The notes: generated by a model from the letters alone, not told the origin. 64,000 nt of DNA from Zavarzinella formosa DSM 19928 (GCF_000255705.1 NZ_JH636442.1:236114-300113), one strand, 5' to 3'. Numbered from the stretch's first letter, positions 9,005 to 18,450 are shown. Made by a program: numbers and translations.

Positions 9005-9111
9005 CGGCAAAAATAACCCGCTTCGTTGAACCTCCCCAAAATTTCATCCCCCTGTTGATGGGTGATCGGATAATCTGGGAAAGTCGGGGATCGATCCACG
9101 GGAGCAACCTC

Positions 9112-9570
9112 ATGAATGAAGCAGCCAGTCAGGAGGCAGATGACCGTTTTCCCTCCGGCAAATGGGTGGGATTCTTTCTGGACAGCCGCATTCCGGGCAA
9201 ACACCAGATGGAATTGAGCCTCACTTTTGTCAACGGCAAAATGACCGGCGAAGGGCGTGACCGTGTCGGCGAGTTCGTCGTCACCGGCGGTTACGACACC
9301 CGAAACGGCGAATGCCTCTTTTCCAAACAATACTTGAACGCCCACCGGATCGCTTATCGCGGCTTCAACGAAGGCAAGGGAATCTGGGGCACTTGGGAAT
9401 TGCGATGGGGCTTCATGACATTCAAAGGCGGCTTCCACATTTGGCCCGAAGGCATGGGCGACCCGACCAACCACACCTTGAAGGAAGAGATCGACCTGCC
9501 GCTGATGCCGGATGTCAACGAGGATGCGCGTGAGAGGGAATTGGCGCCGGCTTTGGATGAAAGACACTAA
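9112..9570 (+). CDS. Conserved hypothetical protein
   Basis: A 152-residue soluble protein with no signal peptide, rich in aromatic residues and glycine (KWVGFFLDS, GYDTRNGECLFSKQYLNAH, GIWGTWELRWGFMTFKGGFHIW). The pattern suggests a small beta-barrel or beta-sandwich that might bind a hydrophobic or carbohydrate ligand, but I recognise no family. The chosen start, ATG 9112, has GGAG eight bases upstream; the frame is open further 5' but that part overlaps the divergent lipoprotein gene and lacks a ribosome site. A repeat element begins inside its stop codon. Confidence 0.65.
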   Translation: MNEAASQEADDRFPSGKWVGFFLDSRIPGKHQMELSLTFVNGKMTGEGRDRVGEFVVTGGYDTRNGECLFSKQYLNAHRIAYRGFNEGKGIWGTWELRWGFMTFKGGFHIWPEGMGDPTNHTLKEEIDLPLMPDVNEDARERELAPALDERH

Positions 9571-9681
9571 CCACAAAGGCACAAAGGTCACACAAATTTT
9601 CACAAAGAAGACCGACAAGGCTTTCCTTGCTTCAACTTCTTCGTGAAACTTTGTGTGACCTTTGTGCCTTTGTGGTTAGCG
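9566..9681. repeat. CACAAAGG-type inverted repeat, copy B
   Basis: Arms of about 46 nt (left CTAACCACAAAGGCACAAAG, right its complement ending CTTTGTGGTTAG), near-perfect, starting within the stop codon of the upstream gene. It sits between two tandem genes on the plus strand and so may uncouple their transcription. Confidence 0.88.
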
Positions 9682-9709
9682 CCTTTGTCTGCCCCAACAG
9701 GATCACCCC

Positions 9710-10927
9710 ATGCGGTTTGCCGAGGCATTTCCCCTGACCCCGTCGGCCAACGAAATCCGGCGGGGTGTTCTCTCCATTCCCCGGCCGGATATCAGACAAG
9801 TCACGCTGGCGGGTGAATCATCGCTCACCGTGATGGCTGACAACTCCATTGCTTCCGGCCCGGATGTTCTGGCGTGGATGCAAGCCGCCAACTTGAAGGC
9901 GGGCGAAGCGGTGGTCGTCCGGCATGTCGCCCCGGAGCATTGCCGGGTGTCTCCGGATTGGAGGCCATTTCAGTTCATCGACTTGTTCGCGGGCATCGGC
10001 GGCATCCGGTTGGGGTTGGAGGCGGTCGGCGGCCGATGCGTGTTTTCCTCCGAATGGGATACGGACGCGCAGGATACTTACGAAACCAACTTTGGCGAAC
10101 GGCCCCACGGCGACATCACGGCGATTGCGGCCGAGGCCATTCCGGAACACGATATCTTGGCCGGCGGCTTCCCGTGCCAGCCCTTTAGCGTCATCGGCAA
10201 ACGGGCTGGTTTCGGAGACACCCGAGGCACCCTCTTTTTCGAGATCGAACGCATTCTCGCCCATCACCGGCCAACGGCGGTGTTGCTGGAAAATGTGAAG
10301 CAATTCCGCACTCACGACGGCGGCCGAACCTGTCAAACGGTGCTTGCCAGCCTCCGCAACTTGGGATATCACCCGCATGTCACGGTGCTAAACGCCCTCG
10401 ATTTCGGCGTGGCCCAAACCCGGCAGCGCACCTTCATCGTGGCGTTCCGCGAGCCGATTCCCTTTACTTTCCCAACGCCCGAACCGTGGCGGCCCAATCT
10501 CGCCGACATTCTCGACCCGGAGGCTGACGCCGACCCCCGCCTCGCCGCCTCGGCCCCCATCCGTCAGAAACGCCTGGAACGCCTGCGAGAACAGGGCCGC
10601 GAACCAGTTTACCCAACCATCTGGCACGAAAACAAAGGGGGCCACATCGGCATGCACCCCTACTCGTGCGCCCTTCGGCATCACGCCTCGCACAATTATT
10701 TGCTGGTGAACGGAAACCGGCGGTTGGGCGGCCGGGAAATGCTTCGTCTCCAAGGCTTCCCCGAATCGTACCGCCTCGCGGCCAACCCACGGGTGATGCG
10801 CTCGCAAGCCGGCAACTCCGTCGCCGTCCCGGTGATCGCGGCTATCGCCGCCGAGATGTGCGGAAGCCTGCGATTGAAAAATCAATCGTTCACCGAATTG
10901 AAGAACCGAGTGAGACCAGAAAATTAG
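9710..10927 (+). CDS. DNA (cytosine-5)-methyltransferase with N-terminal extension
   Basis: A C5-cytosine methyltransferase of 405 residues that transfers a methyl group from S-adenosylmethionine to cytosine in a specific DNA sequence. Motif I is FIDLFAGIGGI (89-99), motif IV GGFPCQPFS with catalytic Cys156, motif VI ENV (194-196), motif VIII QTRQR (236-240), motif IX RLQGFPESY and motif X AGNSVAVPV near the C-terminus. All catalytic motifs are intact. The first 85 residues form an additional domain not part of the usual fold; it looks neither like a signal peptide nor a known HTH. No restriction endonuclease gene is recognisable on either side. ATG 9710 has AGGA nine bases upstream. Confidence 0.93.
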   Translation: MRFAEAFPLTPSANEIRRGVLSIPRPDIRQVTLAGESSLTVMADNSIASGPDVLAWMQAANLKAGEAVVVRHVAPEHCRVSPDWRPFQFIDLFAGIGGIRLGLEAVGGRCVFSSEWDTDAQDTYETNFGERPHGDITAIAAEAIPEHDILAGGFPCQPFSVIGKRAGFGDTRGTLFFEIERILAHHRPTAVLLENVKQFRTHDGGRTCQTVLASLRNLGYHPHVTVLNALDFGVAQTRQRTFIVAFREPIPFTFPTPEPWRPNLADILDPEADADPRLAASAPIRQKRLERLREQGREPVYPTIWHENKGGHIGMHPYSCALRHHASHNYLLVNGNRRLGGREMLRLQGFPESYRLAANPRVMRSQAGNSVAVPVIAAIAAEMCGSLRLKNQSFTELKNRVRPEN

Positions 10928-11082
10928 AATTGCCCGTCGACTTGATATGTGATTCTCGAACGGTGATTTTTGTAGTTTTCATTGACATTTGGCAAATCCG
11001 CGAAAAGGATGCCTCGGGTGCCGCAACGCATAAGATTGCGCTATCTTGAAAATTTTGTGGCTGGCATTTGAGGGGTTCAATA

Positions 11083-11712
11083 ATGAGGACACTCGCCCTG
11101 ATGGCGATGATGATCGCAATGACCGGATGCGGAAAAAAGGAGGTTGGTACGCCGTCAGTTTCGTCGCCACCTCCGGCCCAGACGTTCACCAAAGGATGGC
11201 GTGAGTTTTCTTCCCCATTTCACGGTTTTAAGGCGAGTTTTCCTTGGGATAATCCAATTCCGCGCCCGTTTAACTTCGACCTCAAGTCGGAAGCGGTCCA
11301 TAAGGCTGAAGACTTTAACACAAGCTATTATGATGTTAACAAACAAACCCATACCCATTTCTTTGGCATCACTATCGCAGTGTTGAAGAAAGACGATTCA
11401 AAGAAATCCAAAGACGAGGCCGTTGGCGAATTCTTTAAGACCGCCCATTTTGCGCGAGGCATGAAGGTTTCGGAACCGAAAGAAGTCATTTGGGGAGGAC
11501 AGCCTGCCAAGGAAATCATTTGTGAGGCAGAAGATCCATCCAAAGCTAAATTTCAGCGATTGATCATCAGGCAACTGTCCACGGAGGCGTTCGCTTTTGT
11601 GGGCTTGGTAGGGGATCAGGGTGATCTGACTCCCGCAGAAATCAAACGTTTCTTTGACAGTTTTCAACTGCTGGCAGATGCGGATTCAAACAATCCGAAG
11701 GTTCGGAAGTAA
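11083..11712 (+). CDS. Hypothetical lipoprotein
   Basis: A 209-residue predicted lipoprotein: MRTLALMAMMIAMTGC ends in a lipobox with Cys16. The mature part (WREFSSPFHGFKASFPWDNP, later GGQPAKEIICEAED and a C-terminal FFDSFQLL) resembles the general pattern of PsbP-like or DUF1795-type domains, but I would not assign a family. The start is ATG 11083, preceded by GAGGGG at eight bases; a TTG 15 bases upstream has no ribosome site. The gene and its upstream gap are more AT-rich than the neighbours, which may indicate later acquisition. Confidence 0.6.
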   Translation: MRTLALMAMMIAMTGCGKKEVGTPSVSSPPPAQTFTKGWREFSSPFHGFKASFPWDNPIPRPFNFDLKSEAVHKAEDFNTSYYDVNKQTHTHFFGITIAVLKKDDSKKSKDEAVGEFFKTAHFARGMKVSEPKEVIWGGQPAKEIICEAEDPSKAKFQRLIIRQLSTEAFAFVGLVGDQGDLTPAEIKRFFDSFQLLADADSNNPKVRK

Positions 11713-11878
11713 CTGACGCTAACCTCACCGTTCGAGAGATTGATTGAAGGAAGTGATGACTTTCGCGGGAATTTTTGGGTTGCCCGAAAACTCCCGTTCC
11801 CTCGCTTTGCTCAGAAAACTCCGCGTCGCGGCTTCACGGAGTTCATCCAACCATTCCATTGCCTATGGCAACTTATTT

Positions 11879-14011
11879 TCAATGCCTTAACACAAACTCA
11901 TTCACATTCAGCAACGCATGTTGCAGGTCATGCAACCCGGCGGTTTTGTCAGGGATTGTGGCCAGGTGTTTGCCGATGATCTCGCGTTCCTTCGTCGTCG
12001 GTCGGCGGCTGAGGGTGCCGAGGTAAATTTGCTCCACCATCCACTCGGAGCTTTTCCCGGCTTTCGCCCAAGCGGCGATGCGGCCTTTCGGGGAGTGGAT
12101 CTTTTCGATTAGCGAATCATTGTTCAATAGTTGCATCACTTGCGGCAAGGACGGGTCTTCCTCGCGGGCGCATTCGCAGGTCACGTCGCGGACGGGTTTG
12201 GAGAAGGCTTGCAAGAACGGGTGATTGATGCCCCCCTCGGGGAGTTCGATGGCTTTGGTGCCGAGAGGGAAGCCCTTGAATTTTTCCGGCACGCCGGTCG
12301 CCCGCGAGACGGCATCCAGAATTTGCTCGGCGCTTAACATCCGCACAGCCGAGCGGGTGAAGTAACGATCCGCTTTGGCCAGTTCCGGGGTTTGGCCGGG
12401 GGAGAGTCCGGCGAGTTGATATGTTTTCGAGTTGAGGATCTGGCGAATCAGCGGCTTCATCCGGTAACCGTTGGCGGCGAACTCGGCCGCGAGGCGTTCC
12501 AGTAGTTTTGGATGGCTTGGCGGGTTGGTGTCCCGGAAGTCGTCCACCGGGTCCACGAGGCCGCGGCCGATCAGGTGATACCAGACACGGTTGACCAGAG
12601 ACGGGGCGAAGAAGCGATTGTCTTTCGCGGTCAGCCAGTCGGCAAATTTCTCCCGGCGATCATCCTCGGAATTCATCGTCGGTTGAACGCCGAAGGCCAC
12701 CGGCGGTTGCGTTTTGCGGGTGCGGGGATGTTGCACGTCGCGGTTGTTGGTGAGATAGACAATCTCGTCGTCGAGGCCGAAAGATGTCCCCTTGAACTGC
12801 ACACGGGCAAAGAACGCCGCCAGCCCGTAATAGTCCGTTTGCGTGATTGACTCAAACGGGTGGTTGTGGCACTTCGCGCATTGCACACGGACGCCCATGA
12901 ACAATTGGGCGGCGCTCTCCGCGGCTTCCTCCGGGGTGCGGGCGATGCGATAAAAGTTCGCGGCCGGGTTGTTGAGCGTGTTTCCTTGTCCGGTGAGCAA
13001 ATCACGGGCGAACTCCGTCATCGGCCGGTCGGCGGCCACCGTTCGCACGAGATAGCGGTGAAACGAATGCACCCCCCGGTCGCTGATGCTTGAGGGGTTC
13101 CCTCGCAGTACGTCAGCCCACTTCATCGCCCAGAATTGGGCGTATTCCTCGCGGTCGAGCAAGCTGTCGATCAGCACGGCCCGCTTTTTCGGATCGGTCG
13201 AATCAAGAAAAGCTCGCGCCTCGTCGGCCGAGGGGAGCGTCCCCGTCAGGTCAAGGAACACCCGGCGAAGAAAAACTTCGTCGGCGCAAACGGGCAGCGG
13301 GTTGCGGTGGAACTCGCGTTGCTTGGCAAAGACTTCCTCGTCAATGAAGTTGGCAGGCGCCGGGCCGGTGAACTTGAAGCCGGTCTCGGTCGGTTGGGAA
13401 GCCAGTCGGATGCTGGCGATTTGTTCGAGATAGCGAACGAGGACGACGACTTCTCCGTTTTGCTTGAAATTCACTTGGCCCAAATTGTTGACACTCGCCA
13501 CTTCCGCATCGGTGGTGGTGAAGACCGCCAGCGGATTCACGATGGCCGCATGGCCATCTTGGTGGATGACCTTCGCCGTGATTTGCCGGGCGTTGCCGGT
13601 CCCCTCGGCCGTGATCTCCAATTTGCGGATGACCGGGTTGGGGCTGTCAACGGCTCCTTGGGCGATCCACTCGCGGATGGTTTGATACGCGGGATCGCTC
13701 GGGGAGAACAACGCCCCGCCCCCGTGCCGGACACGGCCGGCCCCCTTCTCCAATATCAGACTGGCGTCCGGGTCCGTGCGGTTGACACGGCGGCCCCCTT
13801 GTTCCTTGACGAGCAGGGCAAAGTCCTGATCCGGGTCGAAGCCGCGCAGACTAAGTCGAAACCCGTTCTTGCCCTGCGGCGACCCATGACACGCCCCGGA
13901 GTTGCACCCGGCCCGCGAAAACGCGGCCATCACCTGGTCGCGGAACGCAATCGGCTCGGCACCAACGGCCGGGGTGGCGAGGAACAACGGGAGCAGGAGG
14001 CGAATATTCAT
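11879..14011 (-). CDS. DUF1549/DUF1553 (PSCyt2/PSD1) cytochrome-like protein
   Basis: A planctomycete-type secreted protein of 710 residues. Signal peptide to about residue 18; a haem-type CxxxxCH site C36-C41-H42 (CNSGACH) in a PSCyt1-like start; an Ig-like BIG2 segment around 128-205; DUF1549 from about 222 with an internal CxxCH at C378-C381-H382 (CAKCHNHPFE); and DUF1553 from about 455 (FADWLTAKDNRFF, NRVWYHLIGRGLVDP). The family is encoded with DUF1501 partners across planctomycetes; proposed roles include polysaccharide degradation and electron transfer, without firm biochemistry. It lies 39 nt downstream of the PPC-like gene and is probably cotranscribed with it. Confidence 0.9.
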   Translation of the reverse strand: MNIRLLLPLFLATPAVGAEPIAFRDQVMAAFSRAGCNSGACHGSPQGKNGFRLSLRGFDPDQDFALLVKEQGGRRVNRTDPDASLILEKGAGRVRHGGGALFSPSDPAYQTIREWIAQGAVDSPNPVIRKLEITAEGTGNARQITAKVIHQDGHAAIVNPLAVFTTTDAEVASVNNLGQVNFKQNGEVVVLVRYLEQIASIRLASQPTETGFKFTGPAPANFIDEEVFAKQREFHRNPLPVCADEVFLRRVFLDLTGTLPSADEARAFLDSTDPKKRAVLIDSLLDREEYAQFWAMKWADVLRGNPSSISDRGVHSFHRYLVRTVAADRPMTEFARDLLTGQGNTLNNPAANFYRIARTPEEAAESAAQLFMGVRVQCAKCHNHPFESITQTDYYGLAAFFARVQFKGTSFGLDDEIVYLTNNRDVQHPRTRKTQPPVAFGVQPTMNSEDDRREKFADWLTAKDNRFFAPSLVNRVWYHLIGRGLVDPVDDFRDTNPPSHPKLLERLAAEFAANGYRMKPLIRQILNSKTYQLAGLSPGQTPELAKADRYFTRSAVRMLSAEQILDAVSRATGVPEKFKGFPLGTKAIELPEGGINHPFLQAFSKPVRDVTCECAREEDPSLPQVMQLLNNDSLIEKIHSPKGRIAAWAKAGKSSEWMVEQIYLGTLSRRPTTKEREIIGKHLATIPDKTAGLHDLQHALLNVNEFVLRH

Positions 14012-14050
14012 GGACTGTCTACCGTGGGAGAGAATCTAAGCCCGATGGTT

Positions 14051-16480
14051 CTATTTCTTCTTCGGCGGTTCCGCCTTCTTCACTTCCACTTCGCCCGCCG
14101 AATTCCGGTACTCTTCCTCGTAGCCGTCCACTTGGGCGGTGGCGTGGAAGTCCAGCCGGTGGCGGCCGTTGCCCGTATCCAATCGGGCTTTCACGGGAAC
14201 AGTCGCCGTCGTTTGTCCGGCGGCGAAGCTCACCGTTTCGGGCATCTCGAAATTGCCGTTCGTGTTGAATCGCACCGTCACCGGGCCAGTGAACGATTTC
14301 AGCCGTTCACATTTGAGCGTCAGGGTGGCGGTTTCACCCGGTTGAATCAACGGCGGGGTCTTCGGCATCGCGGGTTCCGGGTTGACGGTAAACGCCGTTG
14401 TCACGTTGAGTTCAAACGGCCGGGTCAGACAAATGCGGCGGTCGCCATCGTGGCCGGTGACGGTCACATCGATCCGGCTCTTGGCCAGGTTGGTGAGAAT
14501 CAACGAGCGGATTTGGCCGCTGATGGCTGTTTCGCCGGGTTTGGCTGTCGGAAATTCGGCATAAACGCGGGTACGCCCCTCGGTTTTTGGCCCAAGTTGG
14601 CCCCCTTTGGCGGTGAAGGTCAATTCGCCGGAGGCGTTGCCGGTTCGCCGGATTGTCAGCGGCACGTTGCAGGTTTGATAACGCGGCAGCGTGACTTCCT
14701 CGGCCGGGTCGAAGTCAAACGGACTGGGGGGCGTCACTTGCACAGCCAGCCGGTCCGTCACGCCCGGCGGCAGGCGGCGTTGATCCTCCCGCAGACCGAT
14801 GGGGATAAGATCGACGTTGTGAAGTTGCCGATCGATCAGCGGTTGCGTGCGGACGATAATGTCCCGCGTTTTTTTGTCCGGCAGTGTTTCCTCGGCCGTC
14901 AGCCGGAGGGTATTCATCCCGACCGGCGTGCTGGAACTGGCCCCGAGCCGACAGACGATGGCGTTCTTCCCGGCCGGGATCACCTCCGGTGTGAGGGTCA
15001 TTCCCGGCGGGGCGTTGTGGAGTTTCAGTTTCAACTCGCCGCCACTCCCGCCGCCGATACGGGTGATGGTCAACGGCAGCGGTTGCCAGGTTCCTTGGGG
15101 GATGGTGATGCCCTCGGCCTCGGCTTGGATCAGCAACGGGAATGGTTCATCTGAGATGGTCAGTTGATAGGCGTTGGCCGAACCGCCGCCGTTGAGAATG
15201 TCACGGACGATCACTCCGTAAATGCCGGGGTTATTCGCGGTGAATTCCAAACTCGGCGGTTCGCGGTTGCCATCCGGCCGGCGAACTTCGCGGCCGTTCT
15301 TGTCCACCATCATGAAATCGACATCGACGGGCGAGTTCAGATTCTTTGCCTCGGCCTTCATCCACACGTTTTGTCCCTTCGCCAGTTCAAACCACACCGC
15401 CTGCCGTTCACCTGGCTGGCGTAACACGCCGCCGACAACGCACGGCACCGTCACCTTGCTGGCCTGGGCCGGGCCGGTGACGATCAGCCGATCCAGACTG
15501 GCGAACGGGTTCGCCTTCATCTTTGACATCTGGAAGGCAAAGACCATCTCGGGCGAGGCCGCCGCTCGCTGTCCGGCTCCGAGGGGGTGATTGTAGCCGG
15601 GGTGAATGAACGCAGGATGTTCCGGAGGCGTGCGGGGCAGCCATGCGGAACCGCCGTCCGTCTTCACGACAATGGTTCGCGGCCCGGCATGTGGCTCGGT
15701 TTTTCCGATCGGGAAGTTCTTCCCCGTCTCCGGCAAAAACACTTCCGAGGTTCCCACGCTCAACCCGACCCGGCCGGCGGGGAAAGCGCCGACTCGTAAC
15801 ACATACGGCTGATGCGGCGACCCGCGATACCGGGAATCCCGCAGGTGTAGTGTGTAACGACCCGCTTTCTCGAAACGGTGAGAAAATCGAAAATCGAAAT
15901 ACAGACCGACATCGTTGTCCCGCTCGGCCACAAACCGGCCGTCGGCATCCCGGATGGTCAGCAACGGGTCTGCATCTTTGCCGAAGCGATTGCCGACGAC
16001 TTCGATGCTCAGGGTTTGACCGGCCGTTATCTCGACCGTGAACTGATCGACGGTCGCTTCCCGGAACGTGCCATGCACAGCCACCGGCCACTTGAGCAGT
16101 TGCGGTTCGTCGCCGGCGTCCCGCTTGACAGTGTTCAAATCATCAACCAAGAATAGTTGCACGTTGCTCAGACCGTCCCGGCTCACCAGACGCAGCCCGT
16201 GGAGGCCGACTCCGTGCAGACCGCGTGCAGGGTCCGTTTTTACGATCACATCAAACACCGCCGATACGTCTGACTTGGAAACGAGCTTGGCGCTGAAGTA
16301 GTTCTCGTTTCCCGGCATGGTTGTCCATAGGCCGATGGCGTTTTTCAGGTCGGAGCCGTGGACGGTCAGGCGGGTGGGTTTGTCGGCTTGGAGCGTGGGC
16401 GGGTCGAGGTGTTCAATGAAAATGTCGGCGCGGGCAGGGGTGGCGAGGAGGACAAAAGAAAGCCAGAGAATAACTGTCAT
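14051..16480 (-). CDS. Secreted multi-domain protein with PPC-like pre-peptidase domains
   Basis: An exported protein of about 809 residues with a clear signal peptide (MTVILWLSFVLLATPARA). It begins DIFIEHLDPPTLQADKPTRLTV, an IPT/TIG-like sheet, followed by two PPC-type beta-sandwich units (GTFREATVDQFTVEITAGQ and a second around LRQPGERQAVWFELAKGQNV). Repeated Ig-like modules follow, and the C-terminus is Lys/Pro-rich. It has no enzyme motif and is likely a cell-surface scaffold for the DUF1549/DUF1553 partner. The frame is open up to 16792, but that extension translates a 53-bp inverted repeat and lies before the signal peptide, so I place the start at ATG 16480. Confidence 0.8.
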   Translation of the reverse strand: MTVILWLSFVLLATPARADIFIEHLDPPTLQADKPTRLTVHGSDLKNAIGLWTTMPGNENYFSAKLVSKSDVSAVFDVIVKTDPARGLHGVGLHGLRLVSRDGLSNVQLFLVDDLNTVKRDAGDEPQLLKWPVAVHGTFREATVDQFTVEITAGQTLSIEVVGNRFGKDADPLLTIRDADGRFVAERDNDVGLYFDFRFSHRFEKAGRYTLHLRDSRYRGSPHQPYVLRVGAFPAGRVGLSVGTSEVFLPETGKNFPIGKTEPHAGPRTIVVKTDGGSAWLPRTPPEHPAFIHPGYNHPLGAGQRAAASPEMVFAFQMSKMKANPFASLDRLIVTGPAQASKVTVPCVVGGVLRQPGERQAVWFELAKGQNVWMKAEAKNLNSPVDVDFMMVDKNGREVRRPDGNREPPSLEFTANNPGIYGVIVRDILNGGGSANAYQLTISDEPFPLLIQAEAEGITIPQGTWQPLPLTITRIGGGSGGELKLKLHNAPPGMTLTPEVIPAGKNAIVCRLGASSSTPVGMNTLRLTAEETLPDKKTRDIIVRTQPLIDRQLHNVDLIPIGLREDQRRLPPGVTDRLAVQVTPPSPFDFDPAEEVTLPRYQTCNVPLTIRRTGNASGELTFTAKGGQLGPKTEGRTRVYAEFPTAKPGETAISGQIRSLILTNLAKSRIDVTVTGHDGDRRICLTRPFELNVTTAFTVNPEPAMPKTPPLIQPGETATLTLKCERLKSFTGPVTVRFNTNGNFEMPETVSFAAGQTTATVPVKARLDTGNGRHRLDFHATAQVDGYEEEYRNSAGEVEVKKAEPPKKK

Positions 16481-16881
16481 CGCCCGGCGACCTAACCCCC
16501 CGTCCCCCTTCCCTAAGAAGGAAGGGGGAGCAAGCGGGGAAATATCACCGTCCGAAATATCGGCCACAGAAGGTTGTGATTGTCTCCCGCTTGCTCCCCC
16601 TTCCTTCTTAGGGAAGGGGGACGGGGGGTTAGGTCGCCCGCCAACGACCGGCATCGTTGTCTCACGGCCAAACGGCAGGTTCGGGGGCGATTGAAAAACA
16701 GGCCGCATGGGGAGAGTTCTCAAAAACAAGCGATGAAGAAGCGGGAATTCCATTTGCGGAAGGCGGGTGATGTATGGTACATTCATCATCAACCAAACGC
16801 AAGAAGATTGCGCACCCCGCCGATAAACAGGGAGTCAACACTCCCGCCCCGCCGAAGAACACTCTCCAGCCGAGTCCCGCC
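16481..16881. other. Divergent intergenic region containing a long palindrome
   Basis: This 401-nt gap separates the PPC-like gene (minus) from the DUF1501 gene (plus) and should carry both promoters. Its left half is occupied by the 16486-16638 inverted repeat. I do not see a convincing -35/-10 pair. Open frames cross it on both strands but lack ribosome sites and homology-like features. Confidence 0.5.
16486..16638. repeat. Perfect 53-bp inverted repeat (CCCCCTTCCCTAAGAAGG type)
   Basis: Arms 16486-16538 and 16586-16638 are exact reverse complements around a 47-nt spacer. Each arm itself contains the near-palindrome CCTTCCCTAAGAAGGAAGG. The spacer carries a GAAATATC direct repeat. Repeats of this look are dispersed in many bacterial genomes and may be non-autonomous mobile elements. 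It ends five bases from the start codon of the PPC-like gene and therefore forms most of that mRNA's leader. Confidence 0.92.
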
Positions 16882-18273
16882 ATGTTCAAACTTTGGAACA
16901 CTCGCGTCCCCGCCAATCGCATCGACCGCCGGGAATTGCTCCGCATCGGCGGCCTCGGCATCACCGGCCTGTCCCTTCCCGGTTTGCTCTCGGCGAACCC
17001 GGCCCCGTCGGCCGTGAAGGGGAAAAGTTTCGGCAAAGCGAAGAAGTGCATCATCCTGTATCTGTCCGGCGGACCGGCCCAACTCGACACCTTCGATCCG
17101 AAACCGGATGCCGCCGAGGATATTCGCGGCGAATTCAAAACAATCAATACCTCCGTCACGGGCGTGCGCTTCAGTGAATTGTTGCCGCTGACGGCCAAGT
17201 GGATGCACAAGTCGGCCCTTGTCCGCACGATGTACCACGAACACAACGATCACGGCCGGGGTTCTTACTGGATGTTCACGGGTTACCCCTATCTCGGGTC
17301 CGTGAGCGATGTGAACTCGATGAGCCGGGCCGACATGCCACACATGGGGTCGTGTCTGGCGAAACTGGCCCCCGGCGGCGGGCCGATGTTCCCGTTCGCC
17401 TTGGTGCCCCACCGGATGGACGTGGCGGGGGGCCGACGCTCCGGCCAGTTCGCCGGTTCGCTCGGCGGCAAGTACGATCCGCTACTGACCGGCGGCAACC
17501 CGAACGACGACAACTTCAAACTCGACAACCTGCCGCTCGTTCCCAATGAAAACGCGGAGGTCTTCAAACGCCGATTGTCGCTTGTCGATCAATTGAACAA
17601 GCAAACGACCGAGATGAATGATTTGGCGATGAGCCAGAGCATCAAGCAAAGCCAGGCGAAGGCGATGGACGTGATTTCCTCGGAAGCGGTGCGGAAAGCG
17701 GTCGATCTTTCCAAGGAAGACCCGAAGGAACGGGAACGCTACGGCCGCAATCTTTTCGGTCAATCAGTGTTTCTCGGCAAGCGATTGTTGGATGCCGGGG
17801 CAAGATTGGTGCAGTGCAACTGGCAGCGATCGCAGGGCAAGGATGGTTTCGCGTGGGACACGCACTGGAACAACTTCACTTCGCACAAGGAAGACTTGGT
17901 TCCCCCATTTGACAAGGCATTCCATGCCCTGATGACGGACTTGGATCAATCGGGCAAGCTGGACGATACGCTTGTGGTGGTGGCCGCCGAGTTTGGCCGT
18001 TCGCCCAAGATCACTCGCAGCAACATGGGTCGGGAACACTGGCCCGATTGTTACACGGTGCTGTTCGCCGGAGCCGGCATCCGTCCGGGGACGGTTCACG
18101 GCCAGTCGGACAAGAACGCGGCCTACCCGGCCCTCAACCCGACAACCCCGGCCGATTTCACGGCAACGATCTACCATTGCCTCGGAATCGACCCGGCAGG
18201 CGAGATTCACGACCAAGTCGGCCGGCCGATTGCCTTGTCGAAGGGAAGCCCGATCACGCCGATCTTGGTGTGA
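16882..18273 (+). CDS. DUF1501 family protein (Tat-exported)
   Basis: A 463-residue member of the DUF1501 family, alkaline-phosphatase/sulfatase-like in fold. A twin-arginine-type leader is visible (R16-R17 in NRIDRRELLRIGGLG, followed by a hydrophobic stretch ending PGLLSA). Conserved segments include ILYLSGGPAQLDTFDPKP, WDTHWNNFTSHK and VVVAAEFGRSPKI. These proteins are nearly always encoded next to DUF1549/DUF1553 genes, as here. The start is ATG 16882; an upstream ATG at 16774 would add 36 Lys/Pro-rich residues before the Tat motif and is less likely. Confidence 0.88.
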   Translation: MFKLWNTRVPANRIDRRELLRIGGLGITGLSLPGLLSANPAPSAVKGKSFGKAKKCIILYLSGGPAQLDTFDPKPDAAEDIRGEFKTINTSVTGVRFSELLPLTAKWMHKSALVRTMYHEHNDHGRGSYWMFTGYPYLGSVSDVNSMSRADMPHMGSCLAKLAPGGGPMFPFALVPHRMDVAGGRRSGQFAGSLGGKYDPLLTGGNPNDDNFKLDNLPLVPNENAEVFKRRLSLVDQLNKQTTEMNDLAMSQSIKQSQAKAMDVISSEAVRKAVDLSKEDPKERERYGRNLFGQSVFLGKRLLDAGARLVQCNWQRSQGKDGFAWDTHWNNFTSHKEDLVPPFDKAFHALMTDLDQSGKLDDTLVVVAAEFGRSPKITRSNMGREHWPDCYTVLFAGAGIRPGTVHGQSDKNAAYPALNPTTPADFTATIYHCLGIDPAGEIHDQVGRPIALSKGSPITPILV

Positions 18274-18450
18274 GGTCATATCCCGACGCACATCACCGCA
18301 TCAATCGGCAAATTCGTCGAAAACTATTTGATCGACGCAAATTATTCACTTAACCTATCTTAACAACCTTGTCCTTTCCCTCAAACTTCACGGGGCAGGG
18401 TTGTCACTCCCCGTATTTCATGGAGTTTCGACTCCGGAAAGGCTCGTCCC

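Noticed and set aside
8896-9111. 5' extension of the hypothetical protein at 9112
   Set aside because: It overlaps the divergent lipoprotein coding region and has no Shine-Dalgarno sequence, while ATG 9112 has one.
13136-15154. 672-codon plus-strand frame across the DUF1549/DUF1553 and PPC-like genes
   Set aside because: It crosses two genes with strong domain evidence on the minus strand; its translation is Arg/Gly/Gln-rich without any motif.
16481-16792. N-terminal extension of the PPC-like protein
   Set aside because: The extension translates both arms of the 53-bp palindrome and precedes a perfect signal peptide, so it is not coding.
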